Assembly: GCA_934096585.1 (NCBI GenBank)
Contig: CAKOMG010000002.1
Coordinates: 186,001 to 250,000, forward strand
Reading direction: 5' to 3'
DNA from: an uncultured Bacilli bacterium
GTDB lineage: Bacteria > Bacillota_I > Bacilli_A > ML615J-28 > CAG-698
Length of the DNA: 64,000 nucleotides
Shown: piece after piece, positions 1-8,321 of the stretch
How the letters are laid out: every line of letters begins with the position of its first letter
Position numbering within the stretch: the first letter of the stretch is position 1
Notes under the pieces: generated by a model
What the model was told of the DNA's origin: nothing
The model's database searches: none
Seen by the model: the letters and a program-made list of their open reading frames with translations, nothing else
Program-made: the position numbers and the translations under genes

Positions 1-236
1 AAGGAAAAGAAACAGAAAGAATAAAGTTTAAAGTATTACCAGCTGTAAAAGTAGTTTCAATTATGCATAAAGGAAGTTATTCAGTATTTCCAAATATATA
101 CTCTTTTCTTTTTAAATATATGGAAGAACATAATTTAAAAATGAAAGAACTTCCAAGAGAATGTTATATAGATGGTTGTTGGAACAAAGAAAAGGAAGAG
201 GATTACTTATCAGAAATTCAAATTCCAATTGAATAA
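1..236 (+). CDS. GyrI-like effector-binding domain protein, C-terminal fragment
   Basis: The reading frame is open from base 3 to the TAA at 234-236; its start lies before the window. The last ~77 residues end in a PRECY-IDG-CWNKE-YLSEIQIPIE pattern. That is typical of the last strand of GyrI/AraC-type effector-binding domains, which often sit C-terminal to a MerR or AraC DNA-binding domain and bind small hydrophobic ligands. Whether a DNA-binding domain precedes it cannot be seen. A terminator follows directly, so this gene ends its own transcript. Confidence 0.7.
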   Translation, partial: GKETERIKFKVLPAVKVVSIMHKGSYSVFPNIYSFLFKYMEEHNLKMKELPRECYIDGCWNKEKEEDYLSEIQIPIE

Positions 237-242
237 AAAAGG

Positions 243-276
243 ATAATCTATGGCAAAAAGCCATAGATTATTTGTT
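243..276 (+). terminator. intrinsic terminator of the effector-binding gene
   Basis: Bases 244-254 pair perfectly with 260-270 (TAATCTATGGC against GCCATAGATTA) around an AAAAA loop, followed by TTTGTTT. It separates the partial gene from guaB. Confidence 0.8.
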
Positions 277-299
277 TATAATTTGAAGGCGTTTACTAA

Positions 300-328
300 T
301 TGCTATGACATATTTTTTTTGCTATAAT
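300..328 (+). promoter_or_regulatory. guaB promoter
   Basis: TTGCTA at 300-305 and TATAAT at 323-328 are separated by 17 bp. Transcription should begin near 335, giving a very short leader that is little more than the ribosome-binding site. Confidence 0.65.
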
Positions 329-346
329 AGGCAAAAGGAGAACGAT

Positions 347-1810
347 ATGCTTATAAAAGATTTGCCAACTGGATTAACATTTGATGATGTATTATTAGTT
401 CCGCAAAAATCATCTGTAGTTCCATCAGATGTATCATTGCGTACAAGACTTGCGAAAAACATTTATTTAAACATTCCAATTGTATCTGCTGCTATGGATA
501 CAGTTACTGAAGCTAAGCTTGCAATAGCTTTAGCAAGAGAAGGGGGAATAGGATTTATTCATAAAAACATGAGTATTGCTGAACAAGCATCTCAAGTTGA
601 AATAGTTAAAAGAAATGAATCAGGAATGATTTCTAATCCTATCACTTTACATGTTTCTTCAACAGTTGAGGAAGCTGAACAATTACTTGCTAATTATAAA
701 ATTTCAGGACTACCTGTAGTAGATGATGAAAATCATTTAATCGGTATTGTTACTAATCGTGATTTAAAATATATTGAATCAAACTCTATGAAAATTAAAG
801 ATGTAATGACTAAAGATAATCTAATAACTGCAAAACCAGGAATTACATTAGAAGAAGCTAAACAAATATTATGGGAACATCGTATTGAAAAACTTCCAAT
901 TGTAAATGATGATAATGTATTATGTGGATTAATTACATCTAAAGATATTGATAATGCCAAAAACTATCCAAATGCTTGTAAAGATGAACAAGGTCGTTTA
1001 AGAGTTGGTGCAGCAATAGGTGTTGCCAATAACTCATTAGAAAGGGTTGAAGCATTAGTTAAGAATGGTGTTGATGTTATTACTATTGATTCTGCTCATG
1101 GGCATAGTGATAATGTTATTAAACTTGTTAAAGAAATTAGAAATAAATTTCCAAACCTACCTATTATTGCGGGTAATATTGTAACTAAAGAAGCTGCTAT
1201 CGATTTAATTGAAGCAGGAGTAGATTGCTTAAAGGTTGGTATTGGTCCTGGAAGTATTTGTACAACAAGAGTTGTTGCAGGAGTAGGTATGCCTCAACTT
1301 ACAGCTGTTGAAGATGTTTCCCTTGTTGCTAAAGAAAAAGGTATTTGCGTTATTGCGGATGGTGGTATCAAATATTCTGGTGATATTGTTAAGGCATTAG
1401 CAGTTGGTGCAGATTGTGTTATGTTAGGTTCATTGTTTGCGGGATGCAAAGAAGCTCCTGGTGAAGAAATTATATATCAAGGTCGTAGATTTAAAACATA
1501 CGTTGGAATGGGATCATTAGTAGCTATGAAGAGGGGTTCTGCTGATAGATACTTCCAAAAGAATGGTACAGAAGCTAAAAAATTAGTTCCCGAAGGAATT
1601 GAAGGAAGAGTTGCTTACAAAGGCGAACTTGCTGATACAGTATATCAATTATGTGGTGGTATACGTTCTGGTATGGGTTATTGTGGAGCACAGGATATTA
1701 AAGCATTACAAGAAAAAGCAGTATTTGTTAAAATAACTAGTGCAGGACTTAAGGAGTCACATCCTCATGATATTGAAATAACAAAAGAATCACCAAACTA
1801 TACAAAATAA
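347..1810 (+). CDS. guaB: IMP dehydrogenase
   Basis: Oxidises IMP to XMP with NAD+, the committed step of guanine nucleotide synthesis. The ATG at 347 is chosen because AAAGGAG lies at 334-340; this gives 487 residues, the usual bacterial length, whereas an upstream in-frame ATG at 305 falls inside the promoter. The TIM barrel is interrupted by a CBS pair at roughly residues 90-205. The catalytic cysteine is at about residue 305 in the GPGSICTTR loop, and the mobile flap near RYFQKN and VPEGIEGRV is intact. It forms an operon with the GMP synthase 12 bp downstream. Confidence 0.96.
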   Translation: MLIKDLPTGLTFDDVLLVPQKSSVVPSDVSLRTRLAKNIYLNIPIVSAAMDTVTEAKLAIALAREGGIGFIHKNMSIAEQASQVEIVKRNESGMISNPITLHVSSTVEEAEQLLANYKISGLPVVDDENHLIGIVTNRDLKYIESNSMKIKDVMTKDNLITAKPGITLEEAKQILWEHRIEKLPIVNDDNVLCGLITSKDIDNAKNYPNACKDEQGRLRVGAAIGVANNSLERVEALVKNGVDVITIDSAHGHSDNVIKLVKEIRNKFPNLPIIAGNIVTKEAAIDLIEAGVDCLKVGIGPGSICTTRVVAGVGMPQLTAVEDVSLVAKEKGICVIADGGIKYSGDIVKALAVGADCVMLGSLFAGCKEAPGEEIIYQGRRFKTYVGMGSLVAMKRGSADRYFQKNGTEAKKLVPEGIEGRVAYKGELADTVYQLCGGIRSGMGYCGAQDIKALQEKAVFVKITSAGLKESHPHDIEITKESPNYTK

Positions 1811-1822
1811 GGAGATATAACA

Positions 1823-2800
1823 ATGAATAACAAAAGACCTGAAAATATGAAAAGAATTACAAATGAAGTTTTAGCAACAAAATTTATAAATGAACAAATA
1901 GAGTTAATTAAAGAACAAGTTAAAGATGGTAAAGTATTACTTGCTTTATCTGGTGGAGTTGATTCATCAGTAGTTGCCGCATTATTAATTAAAGCAATTG
2001 GAAGTCATTTAGTATGTGTACATGTTAATCATGGATTACTTAGAAAGGGTGAACCTGAACAAGTAATTGAAGTATTTAAAAATCAAATGAATGCTAATTT
2101 ATTATATATTGATGCAACAGATCGTTTTTTAGATAAATTAGCTAATGTCAGTGATCCTGAACAAAAAAGAAAAATTATAGGAAAAGAGTTTATCGAAGTA
2201 TTTGAAGAAGTTGCAGAGTCTATGAAAGATATTAAATTCTTAGGCCAAGGAACAATTTATCCTGACATTTTAGAAAGTGGACCTGTAAAATCTCATCATA
2301 ATGTTGGTGGACTTCCAGAAAAATTTAATCTTGAACTTGTTGAACCATTAAAGTTTTTATTTAAAGATGAAGTAAGAGTAGTTGGCAAAACTTTGGGCTT
2401 ACCTGATAGTATGGTTAATCGTCAACCATTCCCTGGACCTGGATTAGGTGTTAGATGTGTTGGTGCAATCACAAGAGATCGACTTGAAGCAGTTCGTGAA
2501 TCAGATGCTATTTTAAGAGAAGAATTTAAAAATGCGGGGTTGGATAAAAAAGTATGGCAATACTTTACAATCGTTCCTGATTTTAAATCAACTGGTGTAA
2601 AGAATGGTTTAAGAACATATGAATGGTTTGTTGTTATTAGAGCAATCAACACAACAGATGCTATGGAAGCAACCATTGAAGAAATACCATATGAACTTTT
2701 AAATAAAATTACAAAACGTATTACAACAGAAGTTAAAGGCGTTAATCGTGTATTATATGATTTATCTCCAAAACCTGTTGCTACAATTGAATGGGAATGA
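1823..2800 (+). CDS. guaA: GMP synthase, ATP-pyrophosphatase subunit only (no glutaminase domain)
   Basis: Converts XMP to GMP via an adenylyl-XMP intermediate. The 325 residues begin directly with the PP-loop domain (LSGGVDSS at about 43-50) and end with the dimerisation/XMP-binding domain (NRQPFPGPGLGVR, and LSPKPVATIEWE at the C-terminus). Ordinary bacterial GuaA is about 510-520 residues because a class I glutaminase precedes the PP-loop; that domain is absent, and upstream DNA is guaB. The layout matches the split enzyme known from archaea, so the amidotransferase is either encoded elsewhere or ammonia is used. AAGGAG at 1809-1814 supports the start. Confidence 0.92.
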   Translation: MNNKRPENMKRITNEVLATKFINEQIELIKEQVKDGKVLLALSGGVDSSVVAALLIKAIGSHLVCVHVNHGLLRKGEPEQVIEVFKNQMNANLLYIDATDRFLDKLANVSDPEQKRKIIGKEFIEVFEEVAESMKDIKFLGQGTIYPDILESGPVKSHHNVGGLPEKFNLELVEPLKFLFKDEVRVVGKTLGLPDSMVNRQPFPGPGLGVRCVGAITRDRLEAVRESDAILREEFKNAGLDKKVWQYFTIVPDFKSTGVKNGLRTYEWFVVIRAINTTDAMEATIEEIPYELLNKITKRITTEVKGVNRVLYDLSPKPVATIEWE

Positions 2801-2833
2801 TTACCCAATTATTATTTTTTGATGACAATGCCC

Positions 2834-2862
2834 TTTACTTTTTAGACTTTTTTTAGTATAAT
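2834..2862 (+). promoter_or_regulatory. promoter of the large lipoprotein gene
   Basis: TTTACT at 2834-2839 and TATAAT at 2857-2862, 17 bp apart; start of transcription near 2869, just before the AAGGAGAG ribosome-binding site at 2873-2880. Confidence 0.6.
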
Positions 2863-2884
2863 AATAGTGTATAAGGAGAGAAAA

Positions 2885-5071
2885 ATGAAAAAGATTTTAA
2901 GTTTCTTTATCGCAGTTTTAGCCTTACTTACTTTATATGGCTGCGTTAAAGATGAACCAAAAGTGTTGACAGCCCCAACAAATGTAGCAATTTCTGAAGA
3001 AGGTTACATTACGTGGAATGAAGTTGAAAATGCAACATCTTATATTGTAACAATCAATGGTGAATCATTTGTTGTAACAACAAATAGTTACCAAGTAAAA
3101 GATTTGAAAAAAGATTTTAGCTTTACTGTAAAAGCATTAGCTGATGGATATACAACATCTCCTGATTCTGATGCCAAAAGTTTTACAGGCACTGCTGCTA
3201 GTGACAAAGAAGCAATGACTGATTATTCTGTTGCTACTATTCTTGGAACTAGAGATAAAGCAGAGGATAAAGATGCTTTTGATAGACAAGCTAAAATGTT
3301 ACAAACAGCATGTTTTAAAGCATATGAATATGGTGTTGATATTGAAACACTAAAGACAGTTATTGATCCACTTGTTGAAAGTGAAGAAAAAGATGCACAA
3401 ACTGTTCTTTTGACTTTATTATTTAGTGTATCAAGTTTAGATAAAGACAAAATTGTTGGTATGACAGTATTTGCTGATTACTATGCACAAATATTCTTAG
3501 AGGAATTAAAATCATTATTTACTGATGAAAAGTTTGCAAAAATCATTGATGATACAGCTGCTTTATTAGTTCGTAATGATTGTGAAATTGCAGTAGCATT
3601 AGGACATATCTTATGTCAAGGTGTTAATGTTTATAACAGATTATCATTAAAAGTAATTCCTCAACTTGTTAAATTAATTACTGAAGGAAGCATTAAGAAT
3701 AATCCAAAATTAGTTGTTGAAATTAAAAATTCAATTGTTAAAGCTTTACTTGATAATCCAATTGCTGATGAAGATTTAGCAGTTATATTAACATTCTTAA
3801 AAGATTGGCTTCCAGTAGCTGCTCCATTATTTGAAGAAGCAGATTACGAAGGAATCAATATTAAAGAAGTATTTGATAAATTAGAAGAAGCTTTATCAGT
3901 AATAGATATGAATGAACTTGCTAAGACAATTAATAAAGAAATAGCAAATGCATTAAAGAGTTTAGATTTCATTACTGAAGAATTATTAACTGAAGCATTT
4001 AAATATGAAAATAATGTTCAAGTTATTGCTTATATCGTATTAAATGGATTAAAAGGTAAGATTCCAACTGTTGATATTAAAGGTCAAGATTTAATTAATG
4101 TTGCCGAATTAGTTTATGGTAAACTTGTTGCATCAGATCCTGCAACAGCAAAAACATTAAAAGAATTCTTAGGATTAACTGATGATGATTATAAAGCATT
4201 AGGCGATAATATTGCTAAACTTGTTAATAACTTATTAAATGTTTTAGGTAACTTTGTAAAAGATGATAATAACATTGATAGTATTGTTAAAGCACTTAAT
4301 TTAATGGTTGATGAAGTTTCAAATACTGGTTATGATTATGTAGCATCTACAGAAATTGCAAATAATCCATATTTAAGTAAAATTATAGAAGCATACGGAA
4401 TTAGTTTCCCAGATAACTATGAACTTGGTAATGCTTATGTTATTAAAGAAGTTTCAAAAGAAGCAAACGCAGTAGTTATTAAGCAATTATCTGTAACAAT
4501 TAATGACGTTGATTCTAATGGTGCTGTAAGTTATTATTATGAAGATTCAACTGTAACATTAACTAACCTTAGCGACTTAGTACCACTTGCTACTGCATTA
4601 GTAGATGCTCTAAAAGCTCAAGCTGATGTAACAGCAAAAGATATTCAAGATGTATTAAAAGTTTTAGTTAAAACTACAATCATTCCTGAAGGAATGGCTA
4701 GACAATTCTTAACATTCTTTGCAAATGCAAAAGAAGAAGATATGAAAGCTGTTTATAATGATTTATTAGTTGTTGTAAAAGCATTCGTTGAATATGTTAA
4801 GAAAATGGGTATTGAAGAATTTGTATACGGAATTGGTTCAGATAACTTTGATGTTATTTATGGATTTTTCACTACTGAAAATGCTGAATTAGTTAAAACA
4901 TTAGTTAATGATTTAGGTACATTACTTGATAATGCACAAGCATTCCCACTAACATTAGTTTTAGGTGAAGGCATGGAAATGACATTCCAAACTAAAGATG
5001 AATTTGTTACACAAATCGGAGCTTTAGTCGATGCATTAGTTGAAAGTAATAATCCTTCAACTGGAGAGTAA
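2885..5071 (+). CDS. large surface lipoprotein with N-terminal fibronectin-III-like domain
   Basis: The ATG at 2885 follows AAGGAGAG and starts a textbook lipoprotein signal (Lys-Lys, hydrophobic stretch, LYGC lipobox with Cys20). Residues ~33-105 look like a fibronectin type III fold (PTNVAI, ITWNEVENATSYIV, SYQVKDL). The remaining ~600 residues are acidic, predicted mainly helical, and rich in Leu-Val-Lys-Asp. No enzymatic motif is recognised. It probably sits on the outer face of the membrane; binding or adhesion is possible but unproven. It is a single-gene unit with its own promoter and terminator. Confidence 0.8.
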   Translation: MKKILSFFIAVLALLTLYGCVKDEPKVLTAPTNVAISEEGYITWNEVENATSYIVTINGESFVVTTNSYQVKDLKKDFSFTVKALADGYTTSPDSDAKSFTGTAASDKEAMTDYSVATILGTRDKAEDKDAFDRQAKMLQTACFKAYEYGVDIETLKTVIDPLVESEEKDAQTVLLTLLFSVSSLDKDKIVGMTVFADYYAQIFLEELKSLFTDEKFAKIIDDTAALLVRNDCEIAVALGHILCQGVNVYNRLSLKVIPQLVKLITEGSIKNNPKLVVEIKNSIVKALLDNPIADEDLAVILTFLKDWLPVAAPLFEEADYEGINIKEVFDKLEEALSVIDMNELAKTINKEIANALKSLDFITEELLTEAFKYENNVQVIAYIVLNGLKGKIPTVDIKGQDLINVAELVYGKLVASDPATAKTLKEFLGLTDDDYKALGDNIAKLVNNLLNVLGNFVKDDNNIDSIVKALNLMVDEVSNTGYDYVASTEIANNPYLSKIIEAYGISFPDNYELGNAYVIKEVSKEANAVVIKQLSVTINDVDSNGAVSYYYEDSTVTLTNLSDLVPLATALVDALKAQADVTAKDIQDVLKVLVKTTIIPEGMARQFLTFFANAKEEDMKAVYNDLLVVVKAFVEYVKKMGIEEFVYGIGSDNFDVIYGFFTTENAELVKTLVNDLGTLLDNAQAFPLTLVLGEGMEMTFQTKDEFVTQIGALVDALVESNNPSTGE

Positions 5072-5078
5072 AAAAAAG

Positions 5079-5105
5079 GAACTAGCTTTGCTAGTTCTTT
5101 TTTTA
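5079..5105. terminator. bidirectional terminator between convergent genes
   Basis: GAACTAGC (5079-5086) pairs with GCTAGTTC (5090-5097) around TTT. A T-run follows on the plus strand (5098-5105) and an A-run precedes (5071-5077), so the hairpin can stop both the lipoprotein transcript and the minus-strand ATPase transcript. Confidence 0.85.
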
Positions 5106-6446
5106 TAAGAATATTGTCATATATATAGGCAAATGAATAATACCATCTTTTATCATTAAATCTTTTGTATATAAAATATATGGCTCTTTGTATCTGCCTT
5201 TAAATTTTGTCATAAATTTGTCTAATGATGAATGTTTTTGATATTTATTTGATTTCACTTCAATTGGTGAAATTTTTTTATCTTTTGAAATCAAAAAATC
5301 AATTTCCATATGATTCTCTCTATTAGAAGGATCATTTCTTGAATAGAAGTAAAGCTTATGCCCATTCCTTCTTAACATTTGAGCTACTATATTTTCCATT
5401 AACATTCCTTCGTTAATATTTAAATGATCAAATAAAATTGATTTATATAGATCATTGTTAGTGAAAGAAGAATCCATAAAGGCAAGTGTTACAAGTAAAC
5501 CTGTATCTCCCATATAACATTTTTGTGTGGCGTGATCAGCACTAAGAGCAAGCCCTATAGTAGGATCAGTAGCGTTAAAACATTGATTAATTATCATAGC
5601 TTCATTAAGCCAAATAAATGAATCTTCATATGTTCTAAAGCGTGCTTCTTTTCCTAAAGAACTTATTTTATATTTCTTTTCTTTTTTAGAAAGTTGTGAA
5701 GGGATATTATCAAATATTGCATAAACCTTATCTTCATATCCTTCTGCGAATTTTGTTATATCTTCACGATACAAATTTATGATTGTACGTTTAACATAAT
5801 CTGCACGTTCAAAATTTTTATCAGGAAGGTAGGCAAGTATCGCTTGAGGCATTCCTCCAACAAGCATATACTCTTTAAATGTATTCATTATTTTACGATG
5901 TACACCATCACCTAATGGTATTCTTTTGCCAAAACATTCTTTTAATAATGGGATAGTAACTGTATCACCTAATGCCCATAGGAATTCTTCAAAATCTAAA
6001 GGAAACATTTCAATATGTTCTTCCTCAGAAGGTATAACAATATTTTGTGTATTCTTTTTTAAACGTATTAAAGATCCAGTTTCTAGATAATCATATCTTC
6101 CATCAGCGACGAGATATTTAATAAATTGTCGAGCAATTGGAAATTGTTGGACCTCATCAAAAATAATAATTGATTCTCTTGGATAAAGTTGCGTTCCATA
6201 GAATGCCATTAATTTTTGAAAGAAGAAGTTTAGATCATATCTTTCATAAATAAATAATTTTTCAATTTCTGGTGATATATTAGCAAAATCAATAATTATA
6301 TAACTTTTATATTCGTTTTTAGCAAATTCTTCAGCGACATAACTTTTACCTACACGTCGTGCTCCATCTATCATTATTGCAGTTGATCCTTTACTGCTGT
6401 TTTTCCAGTTTAAAAGATTTTGATAAATTTTTCTTTTTAGTGCCAT
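5103..6446 (-). CDS. DUF4143-type AAA ATPase with C-terminal nuclease-like domain
   Basis: A 447-residue member of the common DUF4143 ATPase family. It has a P-loop GARRVGKS at residues 28-35, a Walker B IIIFDEVQ near 93, a middle region with FEEFLWALGD and VGGMPQAI, and a C-terminal PD-(D/E)XK-like segment (EIDFLIS, SPIEVKSNK). The family's function is unsettled; many members are mobile or phase-variable and sit in variable loci. The start at 6446 is chosen because AAGGAAGTG precedes it on the minus strand; an in-frame start at 6503 lies within the promoter. A 33-bp tandem repeat array covers its promoter. A second member lies at 57.6 kb. Confidence 0.88.
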   Translation of the reverse strand: MALKRKIYQNLLNWKNSSKGSTAIMIDGARRVGKSYVAEEFAKNEYKSYIIIDFANISPEIEKLFIYERYDLNFFFQKLMAFYGTQLYPRESIIIFDEVQQFPIARQFIKYLVADGRYDYLETGSLIRLKKNTQNIVIPSEEEHIEMFPLDFEEFLWALGDTVTIPLLKECFGKRIPLGDGVHRKIMNTFKEYMLVGGMPQAILAYLPDKNFERADYVKRTIINLYREDITKFAEGYEDKVYAIFDNIPSQLSKKEKKYKISSLGKEARFRTYEDSFIWLNEAMIINQCFNATDPTIGLALSADHATQKCYMGDTGLLVTLAFMDSSFTNNDLYKSILFDHLNINEGMLMENIVAQMLRRNGHKLYFYSRNDPSNRENHMEIDFLISKDKKISPIEVKSNKYQKHSSLDKFMTKFKGRYKEPYILYTKDLMIKDGIIHLPIYMTIFL

Positions 6447-6474
6447 AACTATAATCACTTCCTTAACTATTTTT

Positions 6475-6503
6475 ATTATAACATATTGTGCACGAAAAAG
6501 CAA
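6475..6503 (-). promoter_or_regulatory. promoter of the DUF4143 ATPase, embedded in a repeat
   Basis: On the minus strand TTGCTT (6503-6498) and TATAAT (6480-6475) are exactly 17 bp apart. The -35 hexamer lies inside the gene-proximal copy of the 33-bp repeat, so anything binding the repeat would compete with RNA polymerase. Confidence 0.7.
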
Positions 6504-6603
6504 GTTTTATACATTAATTTTTGCACGAAAAAGCAAGTTTTAAAAGCTCAATTTTGCACGAAAAAGCAAGTTTTAAAAGCCCAATATTGCACGAAAAAGC
6601 AAG
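6489..6603. repeat. four-copy tandem repeat, exact 33-bp period
   Basis: The core TGCACGAAAAAGCAAG starts at 6489, 6522, 6555 and 6588, a perfect 33-bp step. The linkers (mostly TTTTA, then AAAGCTCAATTT or similar) are less conserved. Copies 2-4 contain the short inverted arms TTGC/GCAA. The proximal copy supplies the -35 of the ATPase promoter. The 33-bp spacing is about three helical turns, placing sites on one DNA face. Too short and too regular for CRISPR. Confidence 0.9.
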
Positions 6604-6756
6604 AAGTATAAATTTTTATTTAAAAAAGTAATTAAATAACATTAAATGAAAGTGAAAAACATTACTTACTTGAAATCGTGTTCAAATACTTTCTTATTTA
6701 CAAATTAATTAATAAGTAATAAAATATTGTGTAAAATATTTTTAAGGTGGTAATAT

Positions 6757-8214
6757 ATGTTAAAAAAATTATTTAAACCAATTGATTTAACAAAAGGTGT
6801 TATTTGGAAATCAATTCTTTTATTTTCTATACCAATACTTTTGAGCTACATTTTCCAACAAATCTATACTATAGCTGATGCTAGCATTTGTGGGCAGTTT
6901 TTAAATGCTAATCAAGTTGCTGGAGTAAACAATACTGGAAATATAACATTTATAGTTTTACAATTTGCGTTTGGTTGTACAGCAGGATTTTCAGTTATCT
7001 CATCAAGTCTAATTGGTCAAAATGATGAAGAAGGAGTAAAAAAATCATTTGCATTACAAATTAAATTATCACTCATTATTAGTATTATCTTAACAATTAT
7101 AGCATGCTTAATGGTTAACCCATTACTGAAAATGATTGGATTAACACCTTCTAGTAATCCCGTACAAAATGAAATATATAAATCCGCATATACTTATGTA
7201 ATGATTATATTTTTAGGAACAATTGCACAAATATTTTATAATTTAATTTGTTCATTTTTAAGAAGTGTGGGGGACTCTGTTACACCATTAATCTTTTTAA
7301 TTATTTCAGCGATTTTAAATATTATCCTAGATATTACATTTATTGTTGCATTTAAGTGGGGAGTTGCTGGTGCCGCAATTGCAACGGTAATTGCTCAGCT
7401 CATTTCCGCAATTGGTTGTTTCATTTATACATTTAAAAAATATCCAAAGTTTAGATTAAATTTTAGTTATTTTAAAAGTGATTTTAAATTTACAATGGAT
7501 CACTTAAAATTAGGATTACCACTTGCTTTCCAATTCTCTATTTTGGCAATAGGTCTTATCGTTATGCAAGCAGTAATTGTAAGATTTGACACTACAATTG
7601 ACGGAACAGTAGTAGTATCTTATGCTCAAAATGGTTTTGGTGCCGCTACAAAACTAAATAACTTTTTAATGTGTCCATTTAGTGCTATTGGAACAGCAAT
7701 GATTTCATTCTGTGGACAAAACAACGGAGCTAATGAAAAGGGAAGAATTAAAAAAGGCGTACTTGAAGCTTTATTAATTGTTTTTATTGAGTTTATAATT
7801 TTTGGTGGTATCGGTATGTTACTTACAATTGATGGTACTTATTTACATATTTTTTATTCAGAAGATAAAATTAATGATATGACCATATTTTATGGCAATA
7901 GATATTTATATTGTGATTTGTCACTTTATTATTTCCTTGGTGTATTGTTTGTCTTAAGAAACTCTTTACAAGGCATTGGAAAAGCCATGTATCCATTACT
8001 TGCTGGAATTGGTGAGTTAATTGCTAGAACTGCCATTTGTTTAATTTTACCAAACTTAATCAATGGGGGACCAATTAATATTAATGCAAATAGTGCATCA
8101 GTATTAGGACTTGCATTTGCGGATTCACTTGCTTGGATTGTTGCTGTAGCTATAATGATGGTAGGAGCAGTTAAATATATTTTTAAAACTCAAAAAGAAC
8201 TAGTTGTATATTAA
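6757..8214 (+). CDS. MATE-family multidrug/drug:cation antiporter
   Basis: A 485-residue polytopic membrane protein with about twelve hydrophobic segments in two homologous halves, the MATE layout. Recognisable pieces are SIPILLSYIFQQIYTIAD at the N-terminus, the SFLRSVGDS loop and the later GFGAATKLNNF and LQGIGKAMYP segments. It would export cationic drugs or metabolites using the Na+ or H+ gradient across the cytoplasmic membrane. AAGGTGG at 6744-6750 precedes the ATG. It is transcribed alone, divergently from the ATPase. Confidence 0.92.
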   Translation: MLKKLFKPIDLTKGVIWKSILLFSIPILLSYIFQQIYTIADASICGQFLNANQVAGVNNTGNITFIVLQFAFGCTAGFSVISSSLIGQNDEEGVKKSFALQIKLSLIISIILTIIACLMVNPLLKMIGLTPSSNPVQNEIYKSAYTYVMIIFLGTIAQIFYNLICSFLRSVGDSVTPLIFLIISAILNIILDITFIVAFKWGVAGAAIATVIAQLISAIGCFIYTFKKYPKFRLNFSYFKSDFKFTMDHLKLGLPLAFQFSILAIGLIVMQAVIVRFDTTIDGTVVVSYAQNGFGAATKLNNFLMCPFSAIGTAMISFCGQNNGANEKGRIKKGVLEALLIVFIEFIIFGGIGMLLTIDGTYLHIFYSEDKINDMTIFYGNRYLYCDLSLYYFLGVLFVLRNSLQGIGKAMYPLLAGIGELIARTAICLILPNLINGGPININANSASVLGLAFADSLAWIVAVAIMMVGAVKYIFKTQKELVVY

Positions 8215-8215
8215 T

Positions 8216-8293
8216 ATATCAGATTTGATATATGATATTTTAATATCGATATAGTTGTATCGATTGACTTTGAAAACACTTTTGTAGTATAAT
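8216..8293 (+). promoter_or_regulatory. alcohol dehydrogenase promoter with two upstream palindromes
   Basis: TTGACT (8264-8269) and TATAAT (8288-8293) are 18 bp apart. Immediately upstream, ATCGATA (8245-8251) and TATCGAT (8258-8264) form an inverted repeat that touches the -35. A second palindrome, ATATCA/TGATAT, lies at 8216-8231. They look like operators. They do not match the Rex consensus that controls many adh genes. Confidence 0.6.
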
Positions 8294-8321
8294 AAAAGAG
8301 TATTCAAAGGAGGAAGTTTGA

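Noticed and set aside
2422..2808. 128-codon minus-strand frame inside guaA
   Set aside because: Antisense to conserved GMP synthase motifs; a shadow frame.
6489..6603. CRISPR array
   Set aside because: Only four 33-bp units with short, AT-rich, similar linkers and no cas genes; the unit overlaps a promoter instead.
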